DNA of 64,000 nt from Bosea sp. F3-2 (GTDB taxonomy: Bacteria; Pseudomonadota; Alphaproteobacteria; Rhizobiales; Beijerinckiaceae). Both the position numbers and the translations under genes were made by a program. This document shows, piece after piece, positions 44,484-53,136 of this stretch. The notes beneath the pieces were generated by a model. The model did not search any database and was not told the origin of the DNA. It was given only the letters and a program-made list of their open reading frames with translations. Every line of letters begins with the position of its first letter. Position 1 is the first letter of the stretch. The DNA is taken from NCBI RefSeq assembly GCF_008253865.1, contig NZ_CP042331.1:2418001-2482000 (forward strand). The letters run 5' to 3'.

Positions 44484-45364
44484 TGGCGTCGCTCGATTCC
44501 ATTTCCGCCGCCGGGCCGGCGACCGGCATCACGGCGCGGCCCGGCGTGCTCGCCCGGCTCGTGCGCAACAAGTCCGCGCTGATCGGCGGCGGGCTCGTGC
44601 TGATCTTCGTGCTGATGGCGGTGCTCGCGCCGATCCTGCCGCTGGCAGACCCGTTCAAGTCGAACTTCCTCGCCATCCGCAAGCCACCCTCGGAGCTCTA
44701 CTGGTTCGGCACGGACGAACTCGGTCGCGATCAGGTCTCGCGGCTATTCTTCGGCGCGCAAGCCTCGCTGCTCGCCGGCATCGTCTCGGTGCTGATCGCG
44801 GTGGCGATTGGCCTGCCCTTCGGAATGCTGGCGGGCTGGTATGGCGGCTGGACCGATATCGCGATCTCGCGCGTCACCGAAGCGCTGCTCGCCTGCCCGT
44901 TCCTGATCCTCGCCATCGCCTTCGCCGCGGTGCTCGGCCCCTCGCTGACCAATGCGATGATCGCGATCGGGCTTGCAGCGGTGCCGATCTTCATCCGGCT
45001 GGTGCGCGGCCAGGTGATGAGCGTGAAGATGGAGGATTTCGTCGAAGGAGCACGCGCGGTCGGCGCGCGCGACCTCCGGCTGATGTTCCGCCATGTGCTG
45101 CCCAACACCCTGTCCCCCATCGTGGTGCAGTCGACATTGTTCATGGCGCAGGCAATCATCCTGGAAGCCGCCCTCTCCTTCCTCGGCCTCGGTCAGCAGC
45201 CGCCCGCGCCGTCCTGGGGTCAGATGCTCAACGTCGCAAAGAATTTCATGGAGCAAGCGCCGTGGATGTCGGTGGCGCCGGGCGTCTGCATCTTCCTGGC
45301 GGTGCTCGGCTTCAACCTGCTCGGCGACGGCTTGCGCGACGCGCTCGATCCAAAAGAAAACTAG
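44483..45364 (+). CDS. ABC transporter permease, DppC type
   Basis: Second membrane subunit, 293 residues. Carries the DppC N-terminal OppC-type domain ('IGGGLVLIFVLMAVLAPIL'), the 'YWFGTDELGRDQVSRL' motif typical of the family, the EAA loop 'FVEGARAVGARDLRLMFRHVLPN', and ends 'FNLLGDGLRDALDPKEN', close to the standard DppC C-terminus. Translationally coupled to the preceding gene by a one-base overlap. No DppD/DppF ATPase genes follow, so energy must come from ATPases encoded elsewhere. Confidence 0.94.
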   Translation: MASLDSISAAGPATGITARPGVLARLVRNKSALIGGGLVLIFVLMAVLAPILPLADPFKSNFLAIRKPPSELYWFGTDELGRDQVSRLFFGAQASLLAGIVSVLIAVAIGLPFGMLAGWYGGWTDIAISRVTEALLACPFLILAIAFAAVLGPSLTNAMIAIGLAAVPIFIRLVRGQVMSVKMEDFVEGARAVGARDLRLMFRHVLPNTLSPIVVQSTLFMAQAIILEAALSFLGLGQQPPAPSWGQMLNVAKNFMEQAPWMSVAPGVCIFLAVLGFNLLGDGLRDALDPKEN

Positions 45365-45382
45365 GCTTTCAAGGACACGCCC

Positions 45383-47182
45383 ATGTTTACGACCCGCCCC
45401 GAAATCCTCGGCACCTTCGGCGTCGTCACCTCGACGCACTGGCTCGCCACCGCCTCCGGCATGGCGATGCTGGAGAAGGGCGGCAACGCCTTTGATGCCT
45501 GCGCGGCAGCCGCCTTCGTGCTGCAGGTCGTGGAGCCCCACCTCGTCGGCCCGGCCGGCGACATGCCGGCCGTGTTCTATTCGGCCGACAAGAAGAAGGT
45601 CGAGACGCTCTGCGCACAGGGACCGGCCCCGCAGGCGGCGACCATCGCCGCCTACAAGGCGCTCGGCCTCGACCTGATCCCCGGCTCCGGCCTGCTCGCC
45701 ACCGTGATCCCCGGCGCCTTCGGCGGCTGGATGACGCTGCTGCGCGACCATGGCCGACTGAAGCTGCGCGAGGTTCTTGAGCCCGCGATCGGCTATTTCG
45801 AGAACGGGCACCCGATGCTGCCGCGCGTCTCGGATTCGATCCGGGAGCTGACCGAGCTTTTCACCAATGAATGGACCACATCGGGCGCGGTCTATCTGCC
45901 CGGCGGCAACGTGCCGGAGGCGCGCAAGCTCTTCGCCAACAAGGCCGCCGCCGCGACCTACAAGCGCATCCTCAGCGAGGCGGAAGCCGCCGGCTCCGAC
46001 CGGCAGGAGCAGATCCAGGCCGCCTATGATGCCTGGTACAAGGGCTTCGTCGCCGAGGCGATGGATCGCTTCTGCCGCACCACCGAGGTCATGGACTCGT
46101 CGGGCCGCCGCAACAAGGGTCTGCTGACCACCGACGACATGGCGAATTGGCAGCCGACCTACGAAACGCCGACCTCCGTGAGCTATCACGACTGGGAGGT
46201 CTTCAAGATCGGACCCTGGGGCCAGGGTCCCGCCTTCCTCCAGACGCTGAAGATCCTGGAGGGTGTCGACCTCGCCGGGATGGGACCGGCCAGCCCTGAA
46301 TTCGTCCACCACGTCGTCGAAGCGATGAAGCTCGCCTTCGCCGATCGCGAGGCCTATTACGGCGACCCGGAGTTCGTGAAGGTCCCGCTCGAAACCCTGC
46401 TTTCGGCGGATTACGCTGCAGCGCGACGCAGCCTGATCGGCGAGCGCGCCTCGCTGGAGCTGCGCCCCGGCATCGTCCCGGGCTATGAGGCGCAGGTCGT
46501 GCATGCGCTGAAGGCGCTCGGCGCCATCGCCCAGCCGGGCCAGGGCGGCGCCAGCGTCGGCGAGCCGACCATGGCCTCGATGGTCGCAGCCGGACGCAAG
46601 GGCGACACCGTCCATATCGACGTCATCGACAAATGGGGCAACATGATCGCGGCCACGCCCTCGGGCGGCTGGCTGCAATCCTCGCCGGTCATCCCGGAGC
46701 TCGGCTTCCCGCTCAATTCGCGGGCGCAGATGTTCTGGCTGGAAGAAGGCCTGCCGTCCTCGCTCGCGCCGGGCAAGCGCCCGCGCACGACGCTGACGCC
46801 GTCGATCGCCTTCGAGAAAGGCGAGCCCCGCCTCGCCTTCGGCACGCCGGGCGGCGACCAGCAGGAGCAGTGGCAGCTCGGCCTCTTCCTGCGCCGGGTC
46901 CATCACGGTCTCAACCTGCAGGAGGCGATCGACCTGCCGCTGTTCCACACACAGCACTTCCCCTCCTCCTTCTATCCGCGCGCCTCGCGTCCGGGCCATA
47001 TGATGATCGAGGAGAGCATCGGTGCCGCTGCACTCGCCGAGCTGGAGCGCCGCGGCCACGCCATCGAGAAGGCGCCGGCCTGGACAGTCGGGCGACTCAC
47101 TGCGGCGGAACGCAGCGCCGACGGGCTCTTGCGCGCGGCGGCCACGCCGCGTCTGATGCAGGCCTATGCCGCCGGCCGCTGA
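45383..47182 (+). CDS. Gamma-glutamyltransferase-family Ntn hydrolase
   Basis: Autocleaving Ntn hydrolase that in typical members splits glutathione or gamma-glutamyl amides. 599 residues: large-subunit start 'VVTSTHWLATASGMAMLEKGGNAFDACAA', then the small subunit beginning at the predicted nucleophile Thr409 (GDTVHIDVIDKWGN). Other marks are 'SMVAA...' before the cleavage and 'LTPSIAFEKGEPRLAFGTPGG' (the oxyanion glycines). The conserved Arg that binds the substrate carboxylate (E. coli Arg114) appears replaced by Ile88 in 'APQAATIAAY' by eye alignment, so the substrate may not be a standard gamma-glutamyl donor. No Sec signal is visible, so it is probably cytoplasmic. Confidence 0.9.
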   Translation: MFTTRPEILGTFGVVTSTHWLATASGMAMLEKGGNAFDACAAAAFVLQVVEPHLVGPAGDMPAVFYSADKKKVETLCAQGPAPQAATIAAYKALGLDLIPGSGLLATVIPGAFGGWMTLLRDHGRLKLREVLEPAIGYFENGHPMLPRVSDSIRELTELFTNEWTTSGAVYLPGGNVPEARKLFANKAAAATYKRILSEAEAAGSDRQEQIQAAYDAWYKGFVAEAMDRFCRTTEVMDSSGRRNKGLLTTDDMANWQPTYETPTSVSYHDWEVFKIGPWGQGPAFLQTLKILEGVDLAGMGPASPEFVHHVVEAMKLAFADREAYYGDPEFVKVPLETLLSADYAAARRSLIGERASLELRPGIVPGYEAQVVHALKALGAIAQPGQGGASVGEPTMASMVAAGRKGDTVHIDVIDKWGNMIAATPSGGWLQSSPVIPELGFPLNSRAQMFWLEEGLPSSLAPGKRPRTTLTPSIAFEKGEPRLAFGTPGGDQQEQWQLGLFLRRVHHGLNLQEAIDLPLFHTQHFPSSFYPRASRPGHMMIEESIGAAALAELERRGHAIEKAPAWTVGRLTAAERSADGLLRAAATPRLMQAYAAGR

Positions 47183-47194
47183 GGAACTAGCCGC

Positions 47195-47923
47195 ATGACC
47201 TGGTCCATCGTCGCGCGCGACGCTGCCACCGGCGCCTATGGCGTCGCCGTCTCGACCTGTGCCTTCGCCGTCGGCTCGCGCGTCCCCTATGGCGGCGGCC
47301 GGACTGGCGCCATCGCGACGCAGGCCTTCGTCAATCCGCTCTACGGTGTCGACGGCCTGAGACTGCTGCAGGAGGGCCGCTCGGCCCTCGAGATCGTCGC
47401 GACCCTGACGGCGGCCGATGAGGGCCGTGCCCATCGCCAGCTCCATGTCATCGACCGTGACGGCAGGATCGCCGCCCATACGGGCGCGGCCTGCATCGAT
47501 TGGTGCGGGGCAGTGGACGGGCCGCAGGTCTCGGTCGCCGGCAATATGCTCGCGGGACCGGAGGTCGTGCAGGAGACGCTGAAGGCCTATATCGCCGCCT
47601 CGGGGCTCGATTTCGACGAGCGGCTGCTGGTGGCGCTCGAAGCCGGCGAGAAGGCTGGCGGCGACAAGCGCGGCAAGCAATCCGCCGCGATCCGCATCTG
47701 GAGCGGCGAGCCGGTGCCGAGCTTCGACATCCGCGTCGACGATCACGCCGATCCGCTCAAGGAGCTGCGCCGGCTCTGGCGCGTCGCGCATCAGCGCTAC
47801 GTGCCGTTCCAGCAGGCCTCGCCCTCGCGCAGCCGTCCGGCCGGCGTCACCGACCGGACCGAGCTCGACAGGCTTTGCGACGACTACGCCGCCGGCTGGA
47901 ACGCGCGGCATCCGGAACGGTAA
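47195..47923 (+). CDS. DUF1028-family protein
   Basis: Conserved protein of unknown function, 242 residues, in a family with an Ntn-hydrolase-like fold. Characteristic pieces: N-terminal 'WSIVARDAATGAYGVAVSTCAFAVGSRVP', 'TGAIATQAFVNPLYGVDGLRLL' and 'VSVAGNMLAG'. It often sits beside gamma-glutamyltransferase-like and peptide-transport genes, as it does here, 12 bp after the preceding gene, so a role in handling the same amide substrates is plausible. A catalytic nucleophile is not obvious; the Thr/Ser near the N-terminus is not at position one or two. Confidence 0.88.
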   Translation: MTWSIVARDAATGAYGVAVSTCAFAVGSRVPYGGGRTGAIATQAFVNPLYGVDGLRLLQEGRSALEIVATLTAADEGRAHRQLHVIDRDGRIAAHTGAACIDWCGAVDGPQVSVAGNMLAGPEVVQETLKAYIAASGLDFDERLLVALEAGEKAGGDKRGKQSAAIRIWSGEPVPSFDIRVDDHADPLKELRRLWRVAHQRYVPFQQASPSRSRPAGVTDRTELDRLCDDYAAGWNARHPER

Positions 47924-48011
47924 CAACCCAGGCAGTGCTTTCTCGACGCGAGTTCGGCATGCTAGATTGACGCTTGGTCACCTCGTCATTGCCGATGAAC
48001 GGGAGGCTACG

Positions 48012-48554
48012 ATGGCCGATGCGGATGTCGATAGCCTTCAGCGGCGCATCGCAGCGCTCGAAGCCCAGATCGCGCTACTGACCCAGGCGATCTCGGTCGA
48101 CAGGGCCGGCAACATAACCATCAGCGCGGCAAGCCGGTTGACGATCCAGAGCGGCGGTCCTTGCGCGATCCAGGCCGGCAGCACGCTCGCCCTCTCCGTC
48201 GGCAGCAATATGAGCCTCGCCGTCGCCGGGCGGCTTCAGATCGCCGGAGGGCAAGGAATCGCGCTCGATACCCGCTACTTCACCTTGAATGCGACGGTGA
48301 ATCTCGAGCTCGCCAGCGCCAAGACCTTGGCGATCAAAGCCGAACGCGAAATGAACGTCGTCGCAGGCAAGGCCCTCACGGCAACGAGCGCGGATACGAC
48401 GCTGCTGCGAAGTGGCGATGCTCGGCTGAACCTGAAGAAGGATGGGACCGCCGAGCTGCACGGCCGCGATATCACGATACAGGCCAGCGGACGCTTCACA
48501 GCGAAAGCGTCCTCCGACCTGGTCCTGAAAGGCCCGCGGATTCTACAGAACTGA
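48012..48554 (+). CDS. Small beta-helical protein resembling a spike or VgrG-tail fragment
   Basis: No family assigned. The 180-residue product has a short N-terminal coiled-coil ('ADVDSLQRRIAALEAQIALLTQAI', about 4-27), then about 130 residues of regular short strands with Thr, Ser, Ala and Gly at turns ('AGNITISAASRLTIQSGG', 'SRFTAKASSDLVLKGPRILQN'-type rungs). That pattern is typical of left-handed or triple-stranded beta-helices in phage spikes, VgrG tips and DUF2345-like regions. GGGAGG precedes the ATG at 48012. No other phage or secretion genes surround it. Function is unknown; a trimeric spike-like or antigen-like protein is one guess. Confidence 0.6.
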   Translation: MADADVDSLQRRIAALEAQIALLTQAISVDRAGNITISAASRLTIQSGGPCAIQAGSTLALSVGSNMSLAVAGRLQIAGGQGIALDTRYFTLNATVNLELASAKTLAIKAEREMNVVAGKALTATSADTTLLRSGDARLNLKKDGTAELHGRDITIQASGRFTAKASSDLVLKGPRILQN

Positions 48555-48590
48555 CATTCCCGACGTTAGTCTGCCTGACGTCAGCTTGCC

Positions 48591-49712
48591 TTACGTCAGC
48601 TTTCCGCGAGCAGCGACGGGCAGTTCGCCGATCAGCTTGTCACCGCGCACGGTGATCAGCCGGTCGACCATGTTGACGACAACGCAGACATGGTTCGGCA
48701 CGATGCGCACCACCTCGCCGACCACCGGCCGCTCGTTCGAGCCGGACAGGTCGAGGAAGCCATGCTCCTCGGCGAACTGCGCGATCCGCGCCCTCGGATA
48801 TTCGAGGATGTAGCCGTGGCCGTCGAGATTGCCCTTGTCGCTGGTCAGCGTCTTCGAGCCTGAATCGAGGATGCCGCGCTCCGGCGCCGCCCGGCTCACC
48901 ACCGAGGCGTAGACCGTCAGCGCGCAGTCATCGAGCGTCGCGACGCCCGCTGCGATCTGCATGCGGTCATTGAAGATCGAGGTGCCCGAGCGATGCTCGG
49001 TCGCGCCCTTGAGCTTGCCCATGTTGGGGATGTTGGGCGAGCCGCCGGTCGAGACGATGTCGGCCTTGAGGCCTGCGTCGCGCAGACCGGCATTGGCGGT
49101 ATCGAGGAAGACCTGCGTTCGCTTCCAGCCATCTTCGGGCGGATACATCAGGAAGCCGGCGAAGCGCAGACCCGGCGATGCCGCGATCATCTTCGCAAGC
49201 TCGACCGCCTCTGCGGGCGTCTCGACGCCGGCGCGCTTGCGGCCGGTATCGCATTCCACGACGACTTCGAGGTCGCGCCCGGCGATTTCGGCGGCGCGCG
49301 GCAGGCCCGAGATGGTGACCGGGTTGTCGGCGGCGACGATCATCCTGACGCGGCGCTGCAGCGCGCCGAGGCGCCCCAGCTTCTCCTCGCCGAGGATGTT
49401 GTAACTGATCATGATGTCGTCGAGGCCGCCATCGGCCATGACCTCGGCCTCGCCGAGCTTCTGACAGGTGATGCCGCGCGCGCCGGCCTCGATCTGGAGC
49501 CGCGCCAGCTCGGGCGACTTATGCGTCTTGATATGCGGACGGTTGGCGACACCGGCGGCATCGCAGGCAGCCTGCAGCCGGGCGATGTTGGCATCGACCT
49601 TGTCGAGGTCGATCACCACGGCGGGGGTGCCGTAAACGCGCGCGATCTCGGCCGCGAGCGGCGTGGCGGCCGGCTGATCGACAGCCGGCGAGGTGGTGGC
49701 GGTCACGGTCAT
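48591..49712 (-). CDS. DSD1-family PLP enzyme (D-threonine aldolase / D-serine dehydratase-like)
   Basis: PLP enzyme of the alanine-racemase fold that acts on D-3-hydroxy amino acids. 373 residues: 'TPAVVIDLDKVDANIARLQ' start, Schiff-base lysine in 'RPHIKTHKSPELARLQ' (Lys near 62), 'VVVECDTGRKRAG', and a C-terminal His-Cys pair in 'PNHVCVVVNM' that binds zinc or manganese in this family. It starts inside the end of RidA gene (ATGA overlap), so the two are translated together. Aldolase and dehydratase activities cannot be separated by eye; the RidA partner argues for an enamine-forming dehydratase. Confidence 0.88.
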   Translation of the reverse strand: MTVTATTSPAVDQPAATPLAAEIARVYGTPAVVIDLDKVDANIARLQAACDAAGVANRPHIKTHKSPELARLQIEAGARGITCQKLGEAEVMADGGLDDIMISYNILGEEKLGRLGALQRRVRMIVAADNPVTISGLPRAAEIAGRDLEVVVECDTGRKRAGVETPAEAVELAKMIAASPGLRFAGFLMYPPEDGWKRTQVFLDTANAGLRDAGLKADIVSTGGSPNIPNMGKLKGATEHRSGTSIFNDRMQIAAGVATLDDCALTVYASVVSRAAPERGILDSGSKTLTSDKGNLDGHGYILEYPRARIAQFAEEHGFLDLSGSNERPVVGEVVRIVPNHVCVVVNMVDRLITVRGDKLIGELPVAARGKLT

Positions 49713-50167
49713 GGCAGCACCTTGATGATGACTTCGATCTCGACGGTCATGCGGTTCGGCAGCGAGCCCATGCCGACGGCGGAGCGGGCATGGCGGCCAC
49801 GATCGCCGAGCACGGCGACGAACAGGTCCGAGCAGCCGTTGATGACCTTGGGATGGTCGGAGAAGTCCGGCGCGGCGTTGACCATGCCGAGCAGCTTCAC
49901 CACCTCGACCTTGTCGAGCGAGCCCACAGCCTTCTTCATCGCCGCAAGCAGGCCGAGACCGGTCTGCTTGGCGTGTTCATAAGCCTGCTCGATCGTGACG
50001 TCGGCGCCGACCTTGCCGGTCGGATAGGTGCCGTCGGCCCGCTTCGGCCCCTGGCCTGAGAGATAGACCATGTCGCCGACCTGCTTGAAGCTGACATAGG
50101 TGGCGACCGGCGTCGGCACCTCCGGCAGCGTCAGCCCCAGTTCCTTCAGCCTGTCCTCGGCGCTCAT
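49709..50167 (-). CDS. ridA: RidA/YjgF-family reactive enamine deaminase
   Basis: Hydrolyses reactive enamine/imine intermediates such as 2-aminoacrylate formed by PLP dehydratases. 152 residues, slightly longer than classic RidA: N-terminal 'EDRLKELGLTLPEVPTPVATYVSFKQVGDMVYLSGQGP' (the longer RidA subfamily), 'VTIEQAYEHAKQTGLGLLAAMK', and C-terminal 'ARSAVGMGSLPNRMTVEIEVI' with the substrate-binding Arg. AGAGG precedes the ATG at 50167. Overlaps the DSD1 gene by four bases. Confidence 0.93.
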   Translation of the reverse strand: MSAEDRLKELGLTLPEVPTPVATYVSFKQVGDMVYLSGQGPKRADGTYPTGKVGADVTIEQAYEHAKQTGLGLLAAMKKAVGSLDKVEVVKLLGMVNAAPDFSDHPKVINGCSDLFVAVLGDRGRHARSAVGMGSLPNRMTVEIEVIIKVLP

Positions 50168-50217
50168 GGCATTCCTCTCTTCGATTGTCGCCGACATCTG
50201 TGCGCCGGCGTCTCCTG

Positions 50218-50724
50218 TCAATTCTGCAAATCGCGGCGCATGTAGCGGGCCGCATCGTCATAGCTCGCAAGCTTGCGGGCAAGCGCCGGGTCATGCACCT
50301 CGCGAAAGCCCTGGCGCTGCCAGAAGCCGGTCGAATCGTTCACCGCGACCAGCGCGAGGCTGGCGAAGCCGGCTCGCATCGCCCGCTCCGCAATCTGCGC
50401 AACGATCCGCCCCGCAGCGCCACCGCCCCTGCCCGCCGGCAGAAGCGCGAGGTCATGGATATACCAGTTCCCAGCGCCGGGCGGGATGGCGCCAAGCAAT
50501 GAATTCAGCGCCGGAACCGTGCCGACCGGCCAGGGATGGCTGACGAGGTAGCCGAGCAGGCCGCCATCTTCGCCGGCCAGTACATGGCAGCCCTCGGAAG
50601 CCAGTTGCAGCCGTTCCGCGAAGACCGCTTCGTCCTCGGGATAGCTCGGATGCACCACGGCCGCGATCCGCATCACGGCCGGAAGATCGGCCGGCGCCAT
50701 GCGGCGCCAGAGCGCGCTTCGCAA
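50218..50724 (-). CDS. GNAT-family N-acetyltransferase
   Basis: Predicted acetyl-CoA-dependent N-acetyltransferase of 168 residues. Marks: 'WRRMAPADLPAVMRIA' at the start, 'YIHDLALLPAGRGGGAAGRIVAQIAERA' (motif A, acetyl-CoA pyrophosphate-binding RGGGAAG), and 'VAVNDSTGFWQRQGFREV' (motif B). The start is the TTG at 50724, because GGGAG lies seven bases upstream; the ATG at 50700 has no ribosome site. It lies between RidA (50 bp away) and the amidohydrolase, so it may acetylate an amino product such as a D-amino acid. This is inference. Confidence 0.85.
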   Translation of the reverse strand: MRSALWRRMAPADLPAVMRIAAVVHPSYPEDEAVFAERLQLASEGCHVLAGEDGGLLGYLVSHPWPVGTVPALNSLLGAIPPGAGNWYIHDLALLPAGRGGGAAGRIVAQIAERAMRAGFASLALVAVNDSTGFWQRQGFREVHDPALARKLASYDDAARYMRRDLQN

Positions 50725-50737
50725 CAGACACTCCCTT

Positions 50738-50872
50738 CGTCATTCCGGGGCGAGCCGAAGGCTCGAACCCGGAACCCGCGACCGGGTGCTACGCTTCGAA
50801 GCAGTCATATCCACAAGGTTCACCCAGTCGTGGGTTCCGGGTTCTTCGCTGGCGCGAAGCCCCGGAATGACG
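50738..50872. repeat. Dispersed intergenic palindrome between amidohydrolase and GNAT genes
   Basis: About 135 bp from CGTCATTCCGGGGC to GCCCCGGAATGACG, with inner arms GAACCCGGAACCC and GGGTTCCGGGTTC. It fills the 157-bp gap between the two minus-strand genes. Confidence 0.85.
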
Positions 50873-50881
50873 AGGTGGGGA

Positions 50882-52045
50882 TTACGCGGCGACCTTCGGG
50901 AACTTGCTCGTCCGCTTCGGGTGCCACCACTTGCCCTTGAGCACGACGCCCTCGGAGACGATCTTGCGGTCGCCGATCAGGTGCTCACCGACGACGTCCT
51001 CGTAGTCGAACTTGCCTTCCTTGACGGTGATGATCGTCGCGTCGCCGAGCGAGCCGACCCTGAGCGAGCCGTATTCCGGGCGCTTCAGCGCCATGGCGGC
51101 GTTGACGGTCGAGGCCGCGACGACGTTGTTCAGGCTCATGCCCATGCAGAGGAACTTCGACATGGTGGTGACCTGGTCATAGGCCGGGCCGTCGATGCAG
51201 AGCTTGTGCACGTCGGAGGAAATCACGTCCGGTTCGAAGCCGTTGGCCAGCATGGCGCGGGTGGTCTTGAAGGAGAACGAGCCCTTGCCGTGGCCGATGT
51301 CGAAGATGACGCCGCGCTTGCGGGCCGCGAGCACCTCCGGCTTCACCGTGCCTTGCGCGGTCGCAGGAGCGTTCGGGAACGGGCGGAAGGCGTGGGTCAG
51401 CACGTCGCCCGGCCTGAGCATGCCGATGACTTCCTCATAGGACGGCGGCGGATGGTCGATATGGCACATCAGCGGCATGCCGACCTCGTTCGCCACCTGC
51501 AGCGCGATGTTGAGCGGCACCGTGCCGGAGGTGCCGGAGGCGTGGAGACCGACGCGGACCTTGATGCCGACGATGTAGTCGCGGTTCTTGTCGGCGACCT
51601 CGACGCAGTCGATCGGGTTCATCAAGCGAAGGTCGCCACTCTCGCCGACCATGACGCGGTGGTCGAAGCCGTAGATGCCGGCATGCGAGACGTGAAGATA
51701 GGCGAGGATGCGCGCCTGGCTCTGCTCGATGACGTGCTTGCGGAAGCCCGCCCAGTTGCCGGGGCCGGCCGAACCGGTATCGACCGAGGTGGTGACGCCG
51801 GACATCCGGCAGAATTCGTCGGCGTCGATGCCGAGCGAGGTGCCGCCCCAGTAGACATGGGTGTGCAGGTCGATCAGGCCGGGCGTGACGATGTAGCCGG
51901 AGACGTCGCGGATCTCCTTGGCGCCCTTCAGGTCCTTGCCGAAGCCGGACACCTTTCCGTCCGTGAAGGCGACGTCGAGGATGCCGTCGTGCTTCTGCGA
52001 CGGGTCGATGACGCGGCCGCCCTTCAGGATGAGATCGTGAGTCAT
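50882..52045 (-). CDS. Amidohydrolase/deacetylase-family metallohydrolase (COG3964-like)
   Basis: Binuclear-metal amidohydrolase of 387 residues. Motifs: 'TPGLIDLHTHVYWGG' (HxH, about 54-64), the bridging-ligand strand 'IVGIKVRVG' with Lys at about 165, 'MPLMCHIDHPPP' (His), 'DIGHGKGSFSF' (His) and 'PDVISSDVH' (metal Asp). This layout fits the D-aminoacylase/dihydroorotase/deacetylase group. Neighbours are an N-carbamoyl-D-amino acid hydrolase and an importer. The natural substrate could be an N-acyl amino acid, or a cyclic ureide or hydantoin-like ring that this enzyme opens before the next step. That role is unproven. Confidence 0.87.
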   Translation of the reverse strand: MTHDLILKGGRVIDPSQKHDGILDVAFTDGKVSGFGKDLKGAKEIRDVSGYIVTPGLIDLHTHVYWGGTSLGIDADEFCRMSGVTTSVDTGSAGPGNWAGFRKHVIEQSQARILAYLHVSHAGIYGFDHRVMVGESGDLRLMNPIDCVEVADKNRDYIVGIKVRVGLHASGTSGTVPLNIALQVANEVGMPLMCHIDHPPPSYEEVIGMLRPGDVLTHAFRPFPNAPATAQGTVKPEVLAARKRGVIFDIGHGKGSFSFKTTRAMLANGFEPDVISSDVHKLCIDGPAYDQVTTMSKFLCMGMSLNNVVAASTVNAAMALKRPEYGSLRVGSLGDATIITVKEGKFDYEDVVGEHLIGDRKIVSEGVVLKGKWWHPKRTSKFPKVAA

Positions 52046-52080
52046 GGGTTTTCCCGTATTTTGCTTTCAGAACAGGGTGC

Positions 52081-52186
52081 CGTCATTCCGGGCGTAGCGA
52101 AGCGCAGACCCGGAATCCATCACGGGGCGCAACGCCCTCCGATGGATTCCGGACCTGCGCGACTTCGCCGCTTGTCCGGAATGACG
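52081..52186. repeat. Dispersed intergenic palindrome between carbamoylase and amidohydrolase genes
   Basis: About 106 bp from CGTCATTCCGGG to CCGGAATGACG, with inner arms CCGGAATCCATC and GATGGATTCCGG. It lies in the minus-strand block and is presumably cotranscribed. Confidence 0.85.
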
Positions 52187-52200
52187 GCTGAAAAGATTGG

Positions 52201-53136
52201 TCACAACGGTGCTACCGCGCCCTTGCGCTCAACGATCAGGCCGTAGGCCTGGGGCTCGCGATGCCTGGCGAAATTGAAGGTCGAGGCCTTATAGCTCTTT
52301 CCGAGGTCCATGTCGCAACGGGCGACAACCAGTTCGTCGCCCTCGGTCACGGCCTGCGCGACGACCTCGCCGGTCGGGGCGATGATGCAGGAACCGCCGA
52401 TCTGGTCGACGCCGGCCTCCAGCCCTGCCTTGGCGACACCGACGACCCAGCTGGCGTTCTGATAGGCGCCAGCCTGCATCACGAGCTGGTTGTGGAAATT
52501 GCCGAGCCGGTCGTGGTCCGGCGCCGGCGGGTTGTGCTTGGGCGTGTTGTAGCCGAGCACGATCAGCTCGACATCCTGCAAACCCATCGAGCGGTAACTC
52601 TCGGGCCAGCGCCTGTCGTTGCAGATCATCATGCCTATATTCGCGTTCATCGTCCGCCAGACAGGCCAGCCGAGCTCGCCGGTCTCGAAATAGCGCTTCT
52701 CGAGATTCTGGAACGGCGCTGCGGGGCGGTGCTCGGGATGGCCCGGCAGATGGATCTTGCGGTATTTGCCGACGATCGCGCCGGACTTGTCGACCAGGAT
52801 CGCCGTGTTGAAGCGGCGCTTGCGTCCCTGCTCGAAGGCGAGCTCGCAATAGCCCAGATGGAAGCCGATGCCGAGGCGCTTGCTCTCCTCGAACAGCGGC
52901 GCGGTCTCGTTCGAGGGCATCGCGCTTTCGAAATAGCTGTCGATCTCGGCTTCGTCGTCGATCCACCAATGCGGGAAGAAGGCGGTGAGCGCCGCTTCCG
53001 GGTAGACGACCAGATCGGCGCCGTGCCCCTTGGCCTGCCGCATCAGCTCGACCATACGGGCGACGGCCGAGGCCCGGCTTTCATCGCGCTGGATGGGGCC
53101 GAGCTGGGCGGCGGCGACGGTCAGAATGCGGGTCAC
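52201..53136 (-). CDS. N-carbamoyl-D-amino acid hydrolase (nitrilase superfamily)
   Basis: Hydrolyses N-carbamoyl-D-amino acids to D-amino acid, CO2 and ammonia. The 311-residue length matches the characterised Agrobacterium enzyme (about 304). The catalytic triad is in register: Glu47 (YPEAAL), Lys127 (KYRKIHLPG) and Cys172 (MMICNDRRWPE). The His-rich 'PGHPEH' segment also matches. Neighbours are the importer upstream and the amidohydrolase downstream. This is one of the best identified enzymes of the block. Confidence 0.93.
   Translation of the reverse strand: MTRILTVAAAQLGPIQRDESRASAVARMVELMRQAKGHGADLVVYPEAALTAFFPHWWIDDEAEIDSYFESAMPSNETAPLFEESKRLGIGFHLGYCELAFEQGRKRRFNTAILVDKSGAIVGKYRKIHLPGHPEHRPAAPFQNLEKRYFETGELGWPVWRTMNANIGMMICNDRRWPESYRSMGLQDVELIVLGYNTPKHNPPAPDHDRLGNFHNQLVMQAGAYQNASWVVGVAKAGLEAGVDQIGGSCIIAPTGEVVAQAVTEGDELVVARCDMDLGKSYKASTFNFARHREPQAYGLIVERKGAVAPL

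Noticed and set aside
44744..47926. Minus-strand frame of 1060 residues across the DppC-type permease, gamma-glutamyltransferase-like and DUF1028 genes
   Set aside because: It spans three convincing plus-strand genes, has no recognisable domain and is explained by codon bias at high GC.
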